Of a stretch of DNA of 57,011 bases, positions 1 through 7,764 are shown piece by piece. Origin of the DNA: Nostoc sp. RI_552 (lineage in GTDB: Bacteria; Cyanobacteriota; Cyanobacteriia; Cyanobacteriales; Nostocaceae); NCBI GenBank assembly GCA_016124525.1, contig WGNO01000065.1, positions 1 to 57,011 of the forward strand, read 5' to 3'. The notes beneath the pieces were generated by a model. That model did no database searches. It was not told the origin of the DNA and worked only from the letters and a program-made list of their open reading frames with translations. Position 1 is the stretch's first letter, and every line of letters starts with the position of its first letter. The translations under genes were made by a program, and so were the position numbers.

Positions 1-10
1 CTACAATCTT

Positions 11-129
11 TCCTGGTGTCTATGGCACGGTGGAACCACACTGATACCTTCCCGAACTCAGAGGTGAAACGCCGCCGCGGCAACGATAGTTTAGGGGTCG
101 CCCTCTGCAACAATAGCTCGATGCCAGGT
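11..129 (+). rRNA. rrf: 5S ribosomal RNA
   Basis: The stretch has the cyanobacterial 5S pattern: CCTGGTGTC near the start, the conserved CCCGAACTCAG block at about 51-61, GGCAACGATAG in the middle, and a 3' end that pairs with the 5' end (CCTGGTGT at 12-19 with ATGCCAGG at 121-128) to form helix I. Length of about 119 nt is normal. It is the last gene of an rRNA operon whose 23S and 16S genes must lie to the left of the window. Exact ends are uncertain by 1-3 nt. Confidence 0.96.
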
Positions 130-144
130 CTATTATTCAATGCA

Positions 145-178
145 AAAGACTCCTTAGACAGGGGTCTTTCGTTTTTTT
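145..178 (+). terminator. Rho-independent terminator of the rRNA operon
   Basis: A 9-bp stem (AAAGACTCC at 145-153 with GGGGTCTTT at 161-169, one G-U pair) with a 7-nt loop is followed by a run of seven T at 172-178. It lies 15 nt after the 5S gene and fits the end of the rRNA transcript. Confidence 0.93.
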
Positions 179-303
179 GGCGTTGTTGATTTTGCCTGAG
201 CTAGGGGGCAAAATTATTAAATTAAAGTGTCGATGGGTTATGATTTTGACATTGACATTAAATCTTTTTTATAAGTGTGATGCCAAATATACGTAATATT
301 CCC

Positions 304-948
304 TAAGAAACTCCATCTGATAACCCAATATATGTTATTCATCACCTGGAATCTATGCTTGTTTCCCTTGATGACCAACAACAGGAGGTTTCTGCTGGTA
401 TTCCTGATGGTCCACAACGAATTAGAGGATTAGCTGGAACCGGAAAAACAGTTGCATTTTGTCAACGTGCAGCTAAGATTCACAAAGAACATCCTGACTG
501 GGAAATTGCTTTTGTTTTCTTTACTCGCTCTCTGTATCAACAGATAATTTATGAAAGAATTAGAACATATTACCAGGAACTTTCAGGGGTACAAAAACCC
601 AATTGGGATAATTTAAAGGTATTTCATGCTTGGGGTGCAAGATATAGGGAAGGTTTCTATCGTCATCTGGCTCAAAAATGTAATATCACACCTCTATCTG
701 TTGACGATGTAAACAAGAGGATGGGTCAACCTGTTTCACCAGCAGTGGCTTTTGAATTTATTTGTGATGAGTTAGAAAGACAAATTACTAATTATCCCCA
801 GATGTATGATGCGATTCTAATTGATGAAGGGCAAGATTTGCCACCTTCTTTCTATCGGTTGGCAAGAAATACACTCAAGGAACCTAAACGTCTGTATTGG
901 GCTTATGATGATATAGTCAAAGTACACAGCTTTTCCTGTCCACTTTAA
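304..948 (+). pseudogene. Remnant of a UvrD/Rep-like superfamily 1 helicase gene
   Basis: The open frame from the ATG at 355 (197 codons) has a Walker A motif GLAGTGKT at about residues 26-33 and a Walker B-like AILIDEGQDLPP at about 153-164, as in UvrD/Rep-type helicases, which are normally 500-700 residues or more. The similarity stops after LYWAYDD; the last ten or so codons are unrelated and a stop follows, so motifs III-VI are missing. The frame stays open upstream of the ATG to a stop at 304, and those codons (reading ..YVIHHLES) look like part of the original protein, so both ends are probably lost. The neighbour on the right is a cob operon on the other strand. I see no transposase or repeat at the break, so the cause of truncation is unclear. 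A functional short protein is possible but unlikely, because an ATPase core without the later motifs should not unwind DNA. Confidence 0.8.
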
Positions 949-968
949 AAGATTGATCACAGACAGTG

Positions 969-2687
969 TTATTCACTGTATCGCCTTGGTGTATAAACTG
1001 AAATAGTCCCATCCCGCCGGTGAATTGTCCGGGTTTGGCTGGAACCAATTAAAATCACAGTCCGCATATCCGCTGCATCTGGTGTTAACTCTTGTAGTTG
1101 AATAACTTTGACACCTTCCCCTGGTCTGCCGAGATTTCTAGCTAATACTACTGGTGTATCTGGTGTTCTATATTGCTGTAAAATTTCTCTGGCTGCTGTT
1201 AGTTGCCAAGTGCGCTCTTTGGACACAGGATTATAAAAGGCTATGACAAAATCACCTTGAGCAGCCGCAGCAATGCGTTGTTCAATAATTGACCAGGGTT
1301 TTAAAATATCAGATAGTGAAATGGCGCAGAAGTCATGTCCCAATGGTGCGCCAATGGCCGCCGCTGCGGCTTGCATGGCGGAAATACCCGGCGCAACATG
1401 AATATCTATACTTTCCCATTCCGGTTTAGGGTTTTTATCCCACACCTCAAATACCGCCGCAGCCATTGCATAGATACCAGGGTCACCAGAGGAAACTACA
1501 GCGACATATCGCCCTGTTGCTGCCAAATCCAGGGCCATTGTCGCCCTGGTGATTTCCTCCCGGTTGTCTGACTCATGGAGTTGTTTACCCTCAGCCAGAG
1601 AGCCAATTAAGTTGATATATGTTTTATAACCCACTAAGTCAGTGGCAGATTTAAGTATTTCTCTCACCTCTGGAGACATCCACTGAGAACCACCCGGCCC
1701 AGTACCAATAATCGCTAACCGCCCTCTGGCTTGACCGATGGTGCTGGTATCAATAGGGGCGGGAGCAATGGCAATTCTGACGTGAGGACATGAGGAGGAT
1801 AATCCAGAGGTGCCGGTGACTAGGAAAGCCATGGCTTGGGCGGGACTATAACCTTGTGAGATGAATTTTTCTAACTGATTTGAGGTAAAAAAGCGAATAG
1901 GTACTTTAAAGGCGTTAGCAATGGGTTCTATGGCGGTATTTGCAGCCAAGGTAATATCTGCAAAAATACCCCCTACTGATGCCGGGGCTAGGGCTGCATC
2001 TGCTAAAAGCTGTTGTATTAAGCCAACATCAACAGTATCACTGATGGTAACGGCTATAGTTCCTGGGTGATAAACAAGGCGGTCGGGTGCGGGGGTGACT
2101 AAGCGTTCTGTAACTTGGATGGTCAAATTACCATCTGGGTCTATGGGTAATTGACTATTACTCAACCAAGGAGCTGTACCTTCTAGCTTAACTTGCGCCC
2201 CAGCTAATAAATCTGAGATAAATTTCTTAGCGTCATCTGGGTTAGCTAAATGATATCCAGGCGGGGGAGATAATAAAGCTGTGCAGAAGCGAAGGTCACC
2301 TGTGGTGGTAATTGCTGGTTTAACATCCAGGACTTCTGCAATGCGTCGCGCTAAATCATTCACACCATTGAGTCCACCCAACAGGGGAACCACCGCACTT
2401 CCATCTTCAGCTACTGCTAACACTGGGGGTTCCTGTTTTTTATCAGAAAGCATGGGCGCTATGGTTCTGATGAGAATACCAGCTGCACAAATCCCAATTA
2501 AGGGTGTTCCCTGTGCGAATAATTCCCGTAATGTTTCACCAAAATTCGTGAAAGTAATATCAACCTTAGATGTGCGACCTGCCAAACCGTATAATGTCCC
2601 CCCCTGTAATATGCTGATGATTTGGCGGGCTAGTGGGACGCTGTTTTGACTGAGTACCACAATGGCAGGTGCAATCTTGATCATCAT
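969..2687 (-). CDS. cobJ: CbiG-CobJ fusion: cobalt-precorrin-5A hydrolase / precorrin-3B C17-methyltransferase
   Basis: A 572-residue fusion in corrin ring synthesis. Residues about 1-320 are CbiG-like (N-terminal part with GTPLIGICAAGILIRTIAP and AEDGSAVVPLLGGLNGVNDLA, then the C-terminal CobE-like part), which in the anaerobic route opens the delta-lactone. Residues about 325-572 are a tetrapyrrole methylase of the CobJ/CbiH type, with the SAM-binding start LAIIGTGPGG and SSGDPGIYAMA; this half methylates C17 and contracts the ring. The fusion is common in cyanobacteria (from family knowledge). It is the last gene of the riboswitch-led cobG-cobH-cobI-cobJ operon, 125 nt after cobI. The start with two Met codons (MMIK) could be either ATG. 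No missing motif was noticed. Confidence 0.93.
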   Translation of the reverse strand: MMIKIAPAIVVLSQNSVPLARQIISILQGGTLYGLAGRTSKVDITFTNFGETLRELFAQGTPLIGICAAGILIRTIAPMLSDKKQEPPVLAVAEDGSAVVPLLGGLNGVNDLARRIAEVLDVKPAITTTGDLRFCTALLSPPPGYHLANPDDAKKFISDLLAGAQVKLEGTAPWLSNSQLPIDPDGNLTIQVTERLVTPAPDRLVYHPGTIAVTISDTVDVGLIQQLLADAALAPASVGGIFADITLAANTAIEPIANAFKVPIRFFTSNQLEKFISQGYSPAQAMAFLVTGTSGLSSSCPHVRIAIAPAPIDTSTIGQARGRLAIIGTGPGGSQWMSPEVREILKSATDLVGYKTYINLIGSLAEGKQLHESDNREEITRATMALDLAATGRYVAVVSSGDPGIYAMAAAVFEVWDKNPKPEWESIDIHVAPGISAMQAAAAAIGAPLGHDFCAISLSDILKPWSIIEQRIAAAAQGDFVIAFYNPVSKERTWQLTAAREILQQYRTPDTPVVLARNLGRPGEGVKVIQLQELTPDAADMRTVILIGSSQTRTIHRRDGTISVYTPRRYSE

Positions 2688-2812
2688 TTAATTTAATTAG
2701 ATGTTTTATATTAAACCACAGATGGAAACAGATAATTTGGTGGTAATAAACCAGTTATCTATTCAGAACTGAGTTTATAAATTCACGCCATGAGCAGAAC
2801 TTGTTGGTAAAT

Positions 2813-3523
2813 TTATAATCGCTTTTTGGTGGGTATGACAATCATGGAAAAATAAGGTACTTGATTTGGATCAACTTCATCCAGAGGTATAATTCTTTGC
2901 TCTGCCATTGTTGCCCGCTCAATATATAATGCCCGTGATGCCAACCCTAACTGATGTAAAATATCTCGCACTTTGGTGAAATGGCGACCTAGTTTCATAA
3001 TTGCAGCCGCATCAGTTGCTACCAAGTGTGTAACCAATTCTTCTGCTGGCATGGGGGCTGGGAGAACGGTCATAATATCGTTGTAATAAGTGAATGGTAC
3101 ACCCAAGGCTACAGGACAAGCCATGAGTGAGGAAACTCCCGGTACAACTTCCGTTTCGTACTCCTGACACAAACGTACATAAACATACATAAAGGAACCG
3201 TAAAAAAACGGGTCTCCTTCACATAGAACCACTACATCACGTCCTGCGGCTAGATGTTCGGCAATGGGTGCAACTTCTTGGTCATAAATAGCACTTGCTG
3301 TTTCTGGTTCCAAAGCACGGGGAAGGTGAAACAGCACCTCGATTTGATTACCGAGCAGATATTTGGAGACGATGGCTCGCGCTATGCTGTCTTTATCTAC
3401 TGCTGACTGATAAGCTACCACAGGAGCAGTCTGTAATATTCTCAGTGCTTTTAATGTCAATAGTTCTGGATCACCAGGACCGACACCAATTCCATAGAGA
3501 CGGCCTTTAGTTTGCATATTCAT
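2813..3523 (-). CDS. cobI: Precorrin-2 C20-methyltransferase
   Basis: A 236-residue cytoplasmic SAM-dependent methylase of the CobI/CbiL family that adds the C20 methyl group to precorrin-2 (or its cobalt form) in corrin synthesis. Visible motifs are GIGVGPGDPELLTLKA near residue 10, CEGDPFFYGSF at about 102, and VVPGVSS in the middle, in the order expected for tetrapyrrole methylases. Length is normal. Its ATG overlaps the TGA of cobH by four bases (ATGA at 3520-3523), which points to translational coupling in the cobG-cobH-cobI-cobJ operon. Confidence 0.93.
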   Translation of the reverse strand: MNMQTKGRLYGIGVGPGDPELLTLKALRILQTAPVVAYQSAVDKDSIARAIVSKYLLGNQIEVLFHLPRALEPETASAIYDQEVAPIAEHLAAGRDVVVLCEGDPFFYGSFMYVYVRLCQEYETEVVPGVSSLMACPVALGVPFTYYNDIMTVLPAPMPAEELVTHLVATDAAAIMKLGRHFTKVRDILHQLGLASRALYIERATMAEQRIIPLDEVDPNQVPYFSMIVIPTKKRL

Positions 3524-4146
3524 TCTTCCTTTGATGCCAGAGCATTAACTGCGGCGGCTGCCATCGCACTGCCACCACGCCGACCGTGTAAAGTTAAAAA
3601 GGGTACACCTTTGCTATTTTCTGCCAGTGCTGCTTTTGACTCTGCTGCACCGACGAATCCCACTGGAAAACCTAAAATAACCGCCGGTTTCAGCACTCCT
3701 TCTTGGAGCATTTCTAGGAGTCGAAATAATGCTGTAGGTGCATTACCAATTGCTACTACTGCCCCTTCTAAATGCAATCGCCACAATTCTACAGCAGCCG
3801 CAGATCTGGTATTACCTAAACGTTTAGCCAAAGCTGGTACTTCCACATCATAGAGGGTGCAAATAACTTTGTTGTTTGCAGGTAGTCTCTTCCTAGTAAT
3901 ACCTTCAGCAACCATTCGGCAATCACACAAAATCGGCGCACCTGCTGCTAGTGCGGCGCGTCCCACCTGCACCACGGTTGATGAATATCCCAATTCATTG
4001 ACGATATCAATCATTCCACAGGCATGGATCATGCGTACAGCCACATTTGCTACATCTGGGGGCAGCACATCCAAATTAGCTTCTGATCTGATGATTGCAA
4101 AGGATTTACTGTAAATTTCGTTAGCGTCTCGGATGTAGTCAGGCAT
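3520..4146 (-). CDS. cobH: Precorrin-8X methylmutase
   Basis: A 208-residue CobH/CbiC family protein that moves the methyl group from C11 to C12, giving hydrogenobyrinic (or cobyrinic) acid. The N-terminal block has the conserved MIHACGMID with the catalytic His, followed by the family motifs AALAAGAPILCDCRMVAEGI and NAPTALFRLLEM, and GFPVGFVGAAESK. Length is normal for the family. It follows cobG by 45 nt and overlaps cobI by 4 nt, so it is inside one operon. Controlled, by inference, by the cobalamin riboswitch upstream of cobG. Confidence 0.94.
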   Translation of the reverse strand: MPDYIRDANEIYSKSFAIIRSEANLDVLPPDVANVAVRMIHACGMIDIVNELGYSSTVVQVGRAALAAGAPILCDCRMVAEGITRKRLPANNKVICTLYDVEVPALAKRLGNTRSAAAVELWRLHLEGAVVAIGNAPTALFRLLEMLQEGVLKPAVILGFPVGFVGAAESKAALAENSKGVPFLTLHGRRGGSAMAAAAVNALASKEE

Positions 4147-4191
4147 GGGAATATAGGAAATAGTAAATGGTAAGTGGGAACAGAAATAAAC

Positions 4192-5679
4192 CTACTTTAT
4201 CGGGAAGAATAACAGCTGCAATTGGTTAATCTCATATCGATTAACAAATTCTCCAAAGGATTCATCAGGATTTCGGCATTGAACTTTATACACTTGTAAC
4301 ATCTGCCCTAACAATACAGGGAGTTCGGCCACAGTTACATATTGATATAGTTGACGACCAAATTTTTGGTTGCTGTCACCTTCACCAACATAAATTTGAT
4401 AGGCTGGTGAGCTTCCAGTTTCTGATTCTAGGCTGACACCAAGCAAGGTAATATCACTATTACTGTGGTGGGCGCAAGATTTTTCGCAGCCGCTAAAGTG
4501 AATATGAACAGGGTGATCCAGGCTAACATGAGTTGGCAAATATTTTGCCAATGCCAAAGCATCACCTTTAGTGTCGGTGGCGGAAGCTGCACAACCTTTA
4601 TTACCAGAACAGGCAACCAATGCACTATTGATATTACTGGAGGAGAAATCTAATTTTAAAGCAGTGATTTCATTCTTAACATTGGCCAGGGAGCGCTGAG
4701 GAATGTCGGTGAGGAGTAAATTTTGCCAGGGGGTGAGCCTGAGAGTTCCACTACCGAATTCCGTTGCTAAATCAGCTAAACCCTTCATTTGCTTACTTTC
4801 TAGCCTACCTAAAGGTAGAACCACACCGATATAATATAAGCCTGGCTGACGCTGGGGATGAATCCCTATATGTCCATGGTGGGAGTTTAACCTTTGTTCT
4901 TGCAGGGGAGGGAAGAATTGTGAAGAACTCGTTGTATTGAACCGTGGATGGAGGGTGAATTTAAAAGGTAGACGTTGTTCAACTTCTTGAAGATAACTTT
5001 CACAACTTAAATGATTTAACAACTCACGCAAACGCAGCTTACGTCTACTGTTAATATCAGTATGTTCGAGATAAACATCAGCCAAGGCTGGCAAAACCTG
5101 CAAACATTCCTCCGGTGACAATACAACTCCCGTATCAATAGGTGGTTTTCCTTTGACACCAACGCTAAGATACAGACGAAAGTAAACTTGACTGTCAATT
5201 AAGACAGCAGCAAACATGATATCGTTCAGGCGATCGCACACGGAGACTGCACCACCACCATCAAAGCAAACACTAAATTTTGCCGATAGTCCTGATAGAG
5301 TGGGATGTGCGGCTATGTAATTGTCCCAATCTATAACAAAGGGACGGGTATCGATTAATTCTTGACAATCAACACCAGCAGTGGGGCTGGTCATAATATT
5401 ACGAATGTGGTCAACGGCAAAATTCCGAGCACCGATACCTATACTTTGTAAATCCTGGAGAACTGTGGGATCCAGTCCCGAAGGTAGCTCGCGGATTTGA
5501 AGGTTAGCCCGATTGGTGACATCAACATAACCAGGTCCGTAATTCTCTGCTATATCTGCAATCCCACGACACTGTTTACTGGAAAGAATTCCACCTGGTA
5601 TTCTGATGCGTGATAGTATCCCATCTTGGGCGGGTGTATCATAAAATAATCCAGGACATGAAGCAAAAACAGACAGCAA
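4192..5679 (-). CDS. cobG: CobG-like precorrin-3B synthase (siroheme/Fe-S protein)
   Basis: A nitrite/sulfite-reductase-like protein with two ferredoxin-like halves and the cysteine set for a 4Fe-4S cluster and siroheme: C-X5-C in ACSGNKGC at about 356 and 362, and C-X3-C in GCEKSC at about 396 and 400. In the aerobic cobalamin route CobG makes precorrin-3B using oxygen; position as first gene of a cob operon supports that role over sulfite or nitrite reduction. I place the start at a TTG (5677-5679, 495 aa) and not at the upstream in-frame ATG at 5752-5754. That ATG lies in the conserved 3' end of the riboswitch, and the 25 residues it would add look unlike the family. The TTG has a perfect Shine-Dalgarno GGAAGGAG 8 nt upstream, and the next residues ..CPGLFYDTPAQDG are where family similarity begins. 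Confidence 0.85.
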   Translation of the reverse strand: MLSVFASCPGLFYDTPAQDGILSRIRIPGGILSSKQCRGIADIAENYGPGYVDVTNRANLQIRELPSGLDPTVLQDLQSIGIGARNFAVDHIRNIMTSPTAGVDCQELIDTRPFVIDWDNYIAAHPTLSGLSAKFSVCFDGGGAVSVCDRLNDIMFAAVLIDSQVYFRLYLSVGVKGKPPIDTGVVLSPEECLQVLPALADVYLEHTDINSRRKLRLRELLNHLSCESYLQEVEQRLPFKFTLHPRFNTTSSSQFFPPLQEQRLNSHHGHIGIHPQRQPGLYYIGVVLPLGRLESKQMKGLADLATEFGSGTLRLTPWQNLLLTDIPQRSLANVKNEITALKLDFSSSNINSALVACSGNKGCAASATDTKGDALALAKYLPTHVSLDHPVHIHFSGCEKSCAHHSNSDITLLGVSLESETGSSPAYQIYVGEGDSNQKFGRQLYQYVTVAELPVLLGQMLQVYKVQCRNPDESFGEFVNRYEINQLQLLFFPIK

Positions 5680-5687
5680 AACAGTAA

Positions 5688-5695
5688 CTCCTTCC
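5688..5695 (-). promoter_or_regulatory. Ribosome binding site deciding the cobG start
   Basis: The minus strand reads GGAAGGAG here, 8 nt before an in-frame TTG at 5679. It is the only strong Shine-Dalgarno sequence near the cobG N-terminus and lies about 55 nt after the riboswitch core, where it could be hidden or exposed by ligand-dependent folding. Confidence 0.75.
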
Positions 5696-5743
5696 CTGTG
5701 CGACGCAGGTAGTAGATAGTAAATATGTCTTGAAGACACTGCT

Positions 5744-5879
5744 AAGGTTGGCATTCTGACTTGGCAGGTAAAAAGTGAATGTTGTTGTTTGCCTTACCAT
5801 CACAGCTGCGGCACAGTCCCGGAATTTCACCGGAGTTTCCCAACTCTCAGCTTTAGTAATTTAACATGAACAGCCAGTC
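5744..5879 (-). promoter_or_regulatory. Cobalamin (B12) riboswitch
   Basis: The minus strand carries the B12-element core in the right order: GGGAAACTCCGGTGAAATTCCGG, then GACTGTGCCGCAGCTGTGA (the family's CCCGC.ACTGT block), a variable arm, and the closing GCCAAGTCAGAATGCC, which matches the conserved 3' GCC...AGTCAGGAUACC part. The 5' ACTGGC at about 5873-5878 can pair with the 3' GCCA to close the outer stem. It sits upstream of cobG, so cobalamin or pseudocobalamin should turn the cobGHIJ operon off. No T-run terminator follows directly, so control of translation through the cobG ribosome binding site seems more likely; that is inference. Outer borders are approximate. Confidence 0.93.
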
Positions 5880-6305
5880 ATCATAATAAATTTTATATTT
5901 TTCATCAAAATAAAAATATTTTCTTAAGTATAATTCACAGACGTTGACAAGTATTCCTAGAAATTCAAGATGATGGTCTAAATATTAAATCTACACCAAT
6001 GATAGCTCAAGATTCAATATTTGCCATCATTAATATTTTTGAGGTAATCAGTTGGAAATAATTACAGAATTTGATTTTAGTCTGAAAAGATTTTAGAGAT
6101 TTTGCGGACTAAGAGCGTGAAAAACTCTGTCTTACACCTACAGAATATGAAAACAAGCTAAAAAAATCAGGACTTACGGAACTGGCACAAAATTTCGCTG
6201 CATTAAAGGCATTTATAGTTTATCCTTAACTGGAATAAGTATATGAATTAATAGAAATTCTCACATCAAAGGAACTTAGCTAGGGGTTGCGGATATTTAC
6301 AGTAT
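5880..6305. other. Intergenic region between the divergent cobG and cobL units
   Basis: About 426 nt, very AT-rich. It should hold the promoters of the cobG operon (minus) and of cobL (plus). No second riboswitch is visible before cobL. One plus-strand stretch at about 6114-6225 reads like degraded coding sequence (..LTPTEYENKLKKSGL..) but is short and frame-broken; I could not assign it to a family. Confidence 0.4.
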
Positions 6306-7517
6306 ATGACACAGAAATGGCTATCAGTTGTCGGTATTGGTGAAGATGGTTTGCAGGGTTTAAGTGCCATCGCTCGTTCTTTGTTCCACCGGGCAGAAGT
6401 GATCATAGGAGGCCATCGCCACTTAGCCATGTTACCCCCACATGACCAACGGGAGAAAATAACCTGGACATCACCTATTAGTACCTCAATAGCCGAAATT
6501 ATCCATCGTCGAGGTCAATTAATCTGTGTATTAGCCAGTGGAGACCCGATGTGTTATGGTATCGGTGTCACCTTGACTCAACAAATTCCCCTAGAGGAAA
6601 TCACGATTATCCCTGCACCTTCAACCTTTAGCCTCGCCTGTGCCAAGCTGGGATGGTCTTTAAGTGAGACAGAAACTTTGTCTTTGTGCGGTCGTCCAGC
6701 TTCTGTGTTTCAGAGTTATATCCATCCCAAGGCTAAGTTATTAATTTTGAGCGAGGGAAAAGATACTCCAGCAATTATCGCCGAAATGTTGACAAAACGC
6801 GGTTATAGTGGTAGCAAGATTACGGTTTTAGAACATCTCGGCGGCATTCATGAAAGAGTTGTGGAAGGTACAGCAGCATCTTGGAGTGAAATTGAAATTG
6901 CTGCTTTGAATGCGATCGCAGTGAATTGTGTTGCTGATTCTGGGACTATACCTTTACCGAGATTAGCAGGATTACCGGATCATGCCTATCATCATGATGG
7001 ACAATTAACCAAGCAGGAAATTAGGGCGGTTACCTTAGCAAAGTTAGCGCCCACCCCAGGAGAACTACTTTGGGATGTGGGGGCGGGTTGCGGTTCAATT
7101 TCCATCGAATGGATGCGTACTCATCAACGTTGTCAGGCCATGGCAATTGAACAAAATTCCTCTAGACTGGGGTACATAGCAGACAACGCCGCAGCCTTAG
7201 GAACTCCCCACCTAAAAATTATTAGAGGTAAAGCACCAGCAATCTTGAAAAACTTACCGACACCTGATGCTATTTTCATCGGTGGAGGAGTCACAGCAGC
7301 TAATCTTTTTGATGTCTGTTGGACAGCATTGCGGCCAGGGGGGCGGTTAGTAGCTAATGTTGTCACCATAGAAGGTGAGCAAACTTTATTTCAATGGTAT
7401 GAGCAGGTTGGTGGTAGTTTGACTCGTATTGCTATCCAAAGAGCAGAACCCATTGGCAAATTTTTGGGTTGGCGAGGTATGTCACCTGTGACTCAATGGA
7501 TGGTGATCAAAAATTGA
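6306..7517 (+). CDS. cobL: Precorrin-6Y C5,15-methyltransferase, decarboxylating (CbiE-CbiT fusion)
   Basis: A 403-residue bifunctional enzyme. Residues about 1-200 are the CbiE tetrapyrrole methylase (start WLSVVGIGEDGL, then LASGDPMCYGIG); residues about 230-403 are the CbiT class I SAM methyltransferase with the glycine-rich DVGAGCGSISIEW at about 255. Together they methylate C5 and C15 and remove the C12 acetate carboxyl. It is divergent from the cobGHIJ operon with a 426-nt gap that includes the B12 riboswitch on the other strand. Length is standard for CobL. Confidence 0.94.
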   Translation: MTQKWLSVVGIGEDGLQGLSAIARSLFHRAEVIIGGHRHLAMLPPHDQREKITWTSPISTSIAEIIHRRGQLICVLASGDPMCYGIGVTLTQQIPLEEITIIPAPSTFSLACAKLGWSLSETETLSLCGRPASVFQSYIHPKAKLLILSEGKDTPAIIAEMLTKRGYSGSKITVLEHLGGIHERVVEGTAASWSEIEIAALNAIAVNCVADSGTIPLPRLAGLPDHAYHHDGQLTKQEIRAVTLAKLAPTPGELLWDVGAGCGSISIEWMRTHQRCQAMAIEQNSSRLGYIADNAAALGTPHLKIIRGKAPAILKNLPTPDAIFIGGGVTAANLFDVCWTALRPGGRLVANVVTIEGEQTLFQWYEQVGGSLTRIAIQRAEPIGKFLGWRGMSPVTQWMVIKN

Positions 7518-7764
7518 AACGCAAAAGAGCGGGGAGGAGTTAGTTTGATTAAAAAACTACATCTTCGTAATTTCCCATAGAAGCAACCATGTTCGCAACC
7601 TTAAGGTATAGACTTTGTTGCTGAGATTTGATTCTCAAGAAGGAAGTGAATAGCCTTGGCATTTATCTAGCATACAGAAGTAAAAAAGGAAAATGTACCT
7701 CTGGGAACACACTTGTTAAAGAGAAAACATGGGGTCGTGACCTGGTATTTTACTATAATTCGTT

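Noticed and set aside
5680..5754. N-terminal extension of CobG from the ATG at 5754
   Set aside because: Overlaps the conserved end of the B12 riboswitch, has no ribosome site and is unlike the family.
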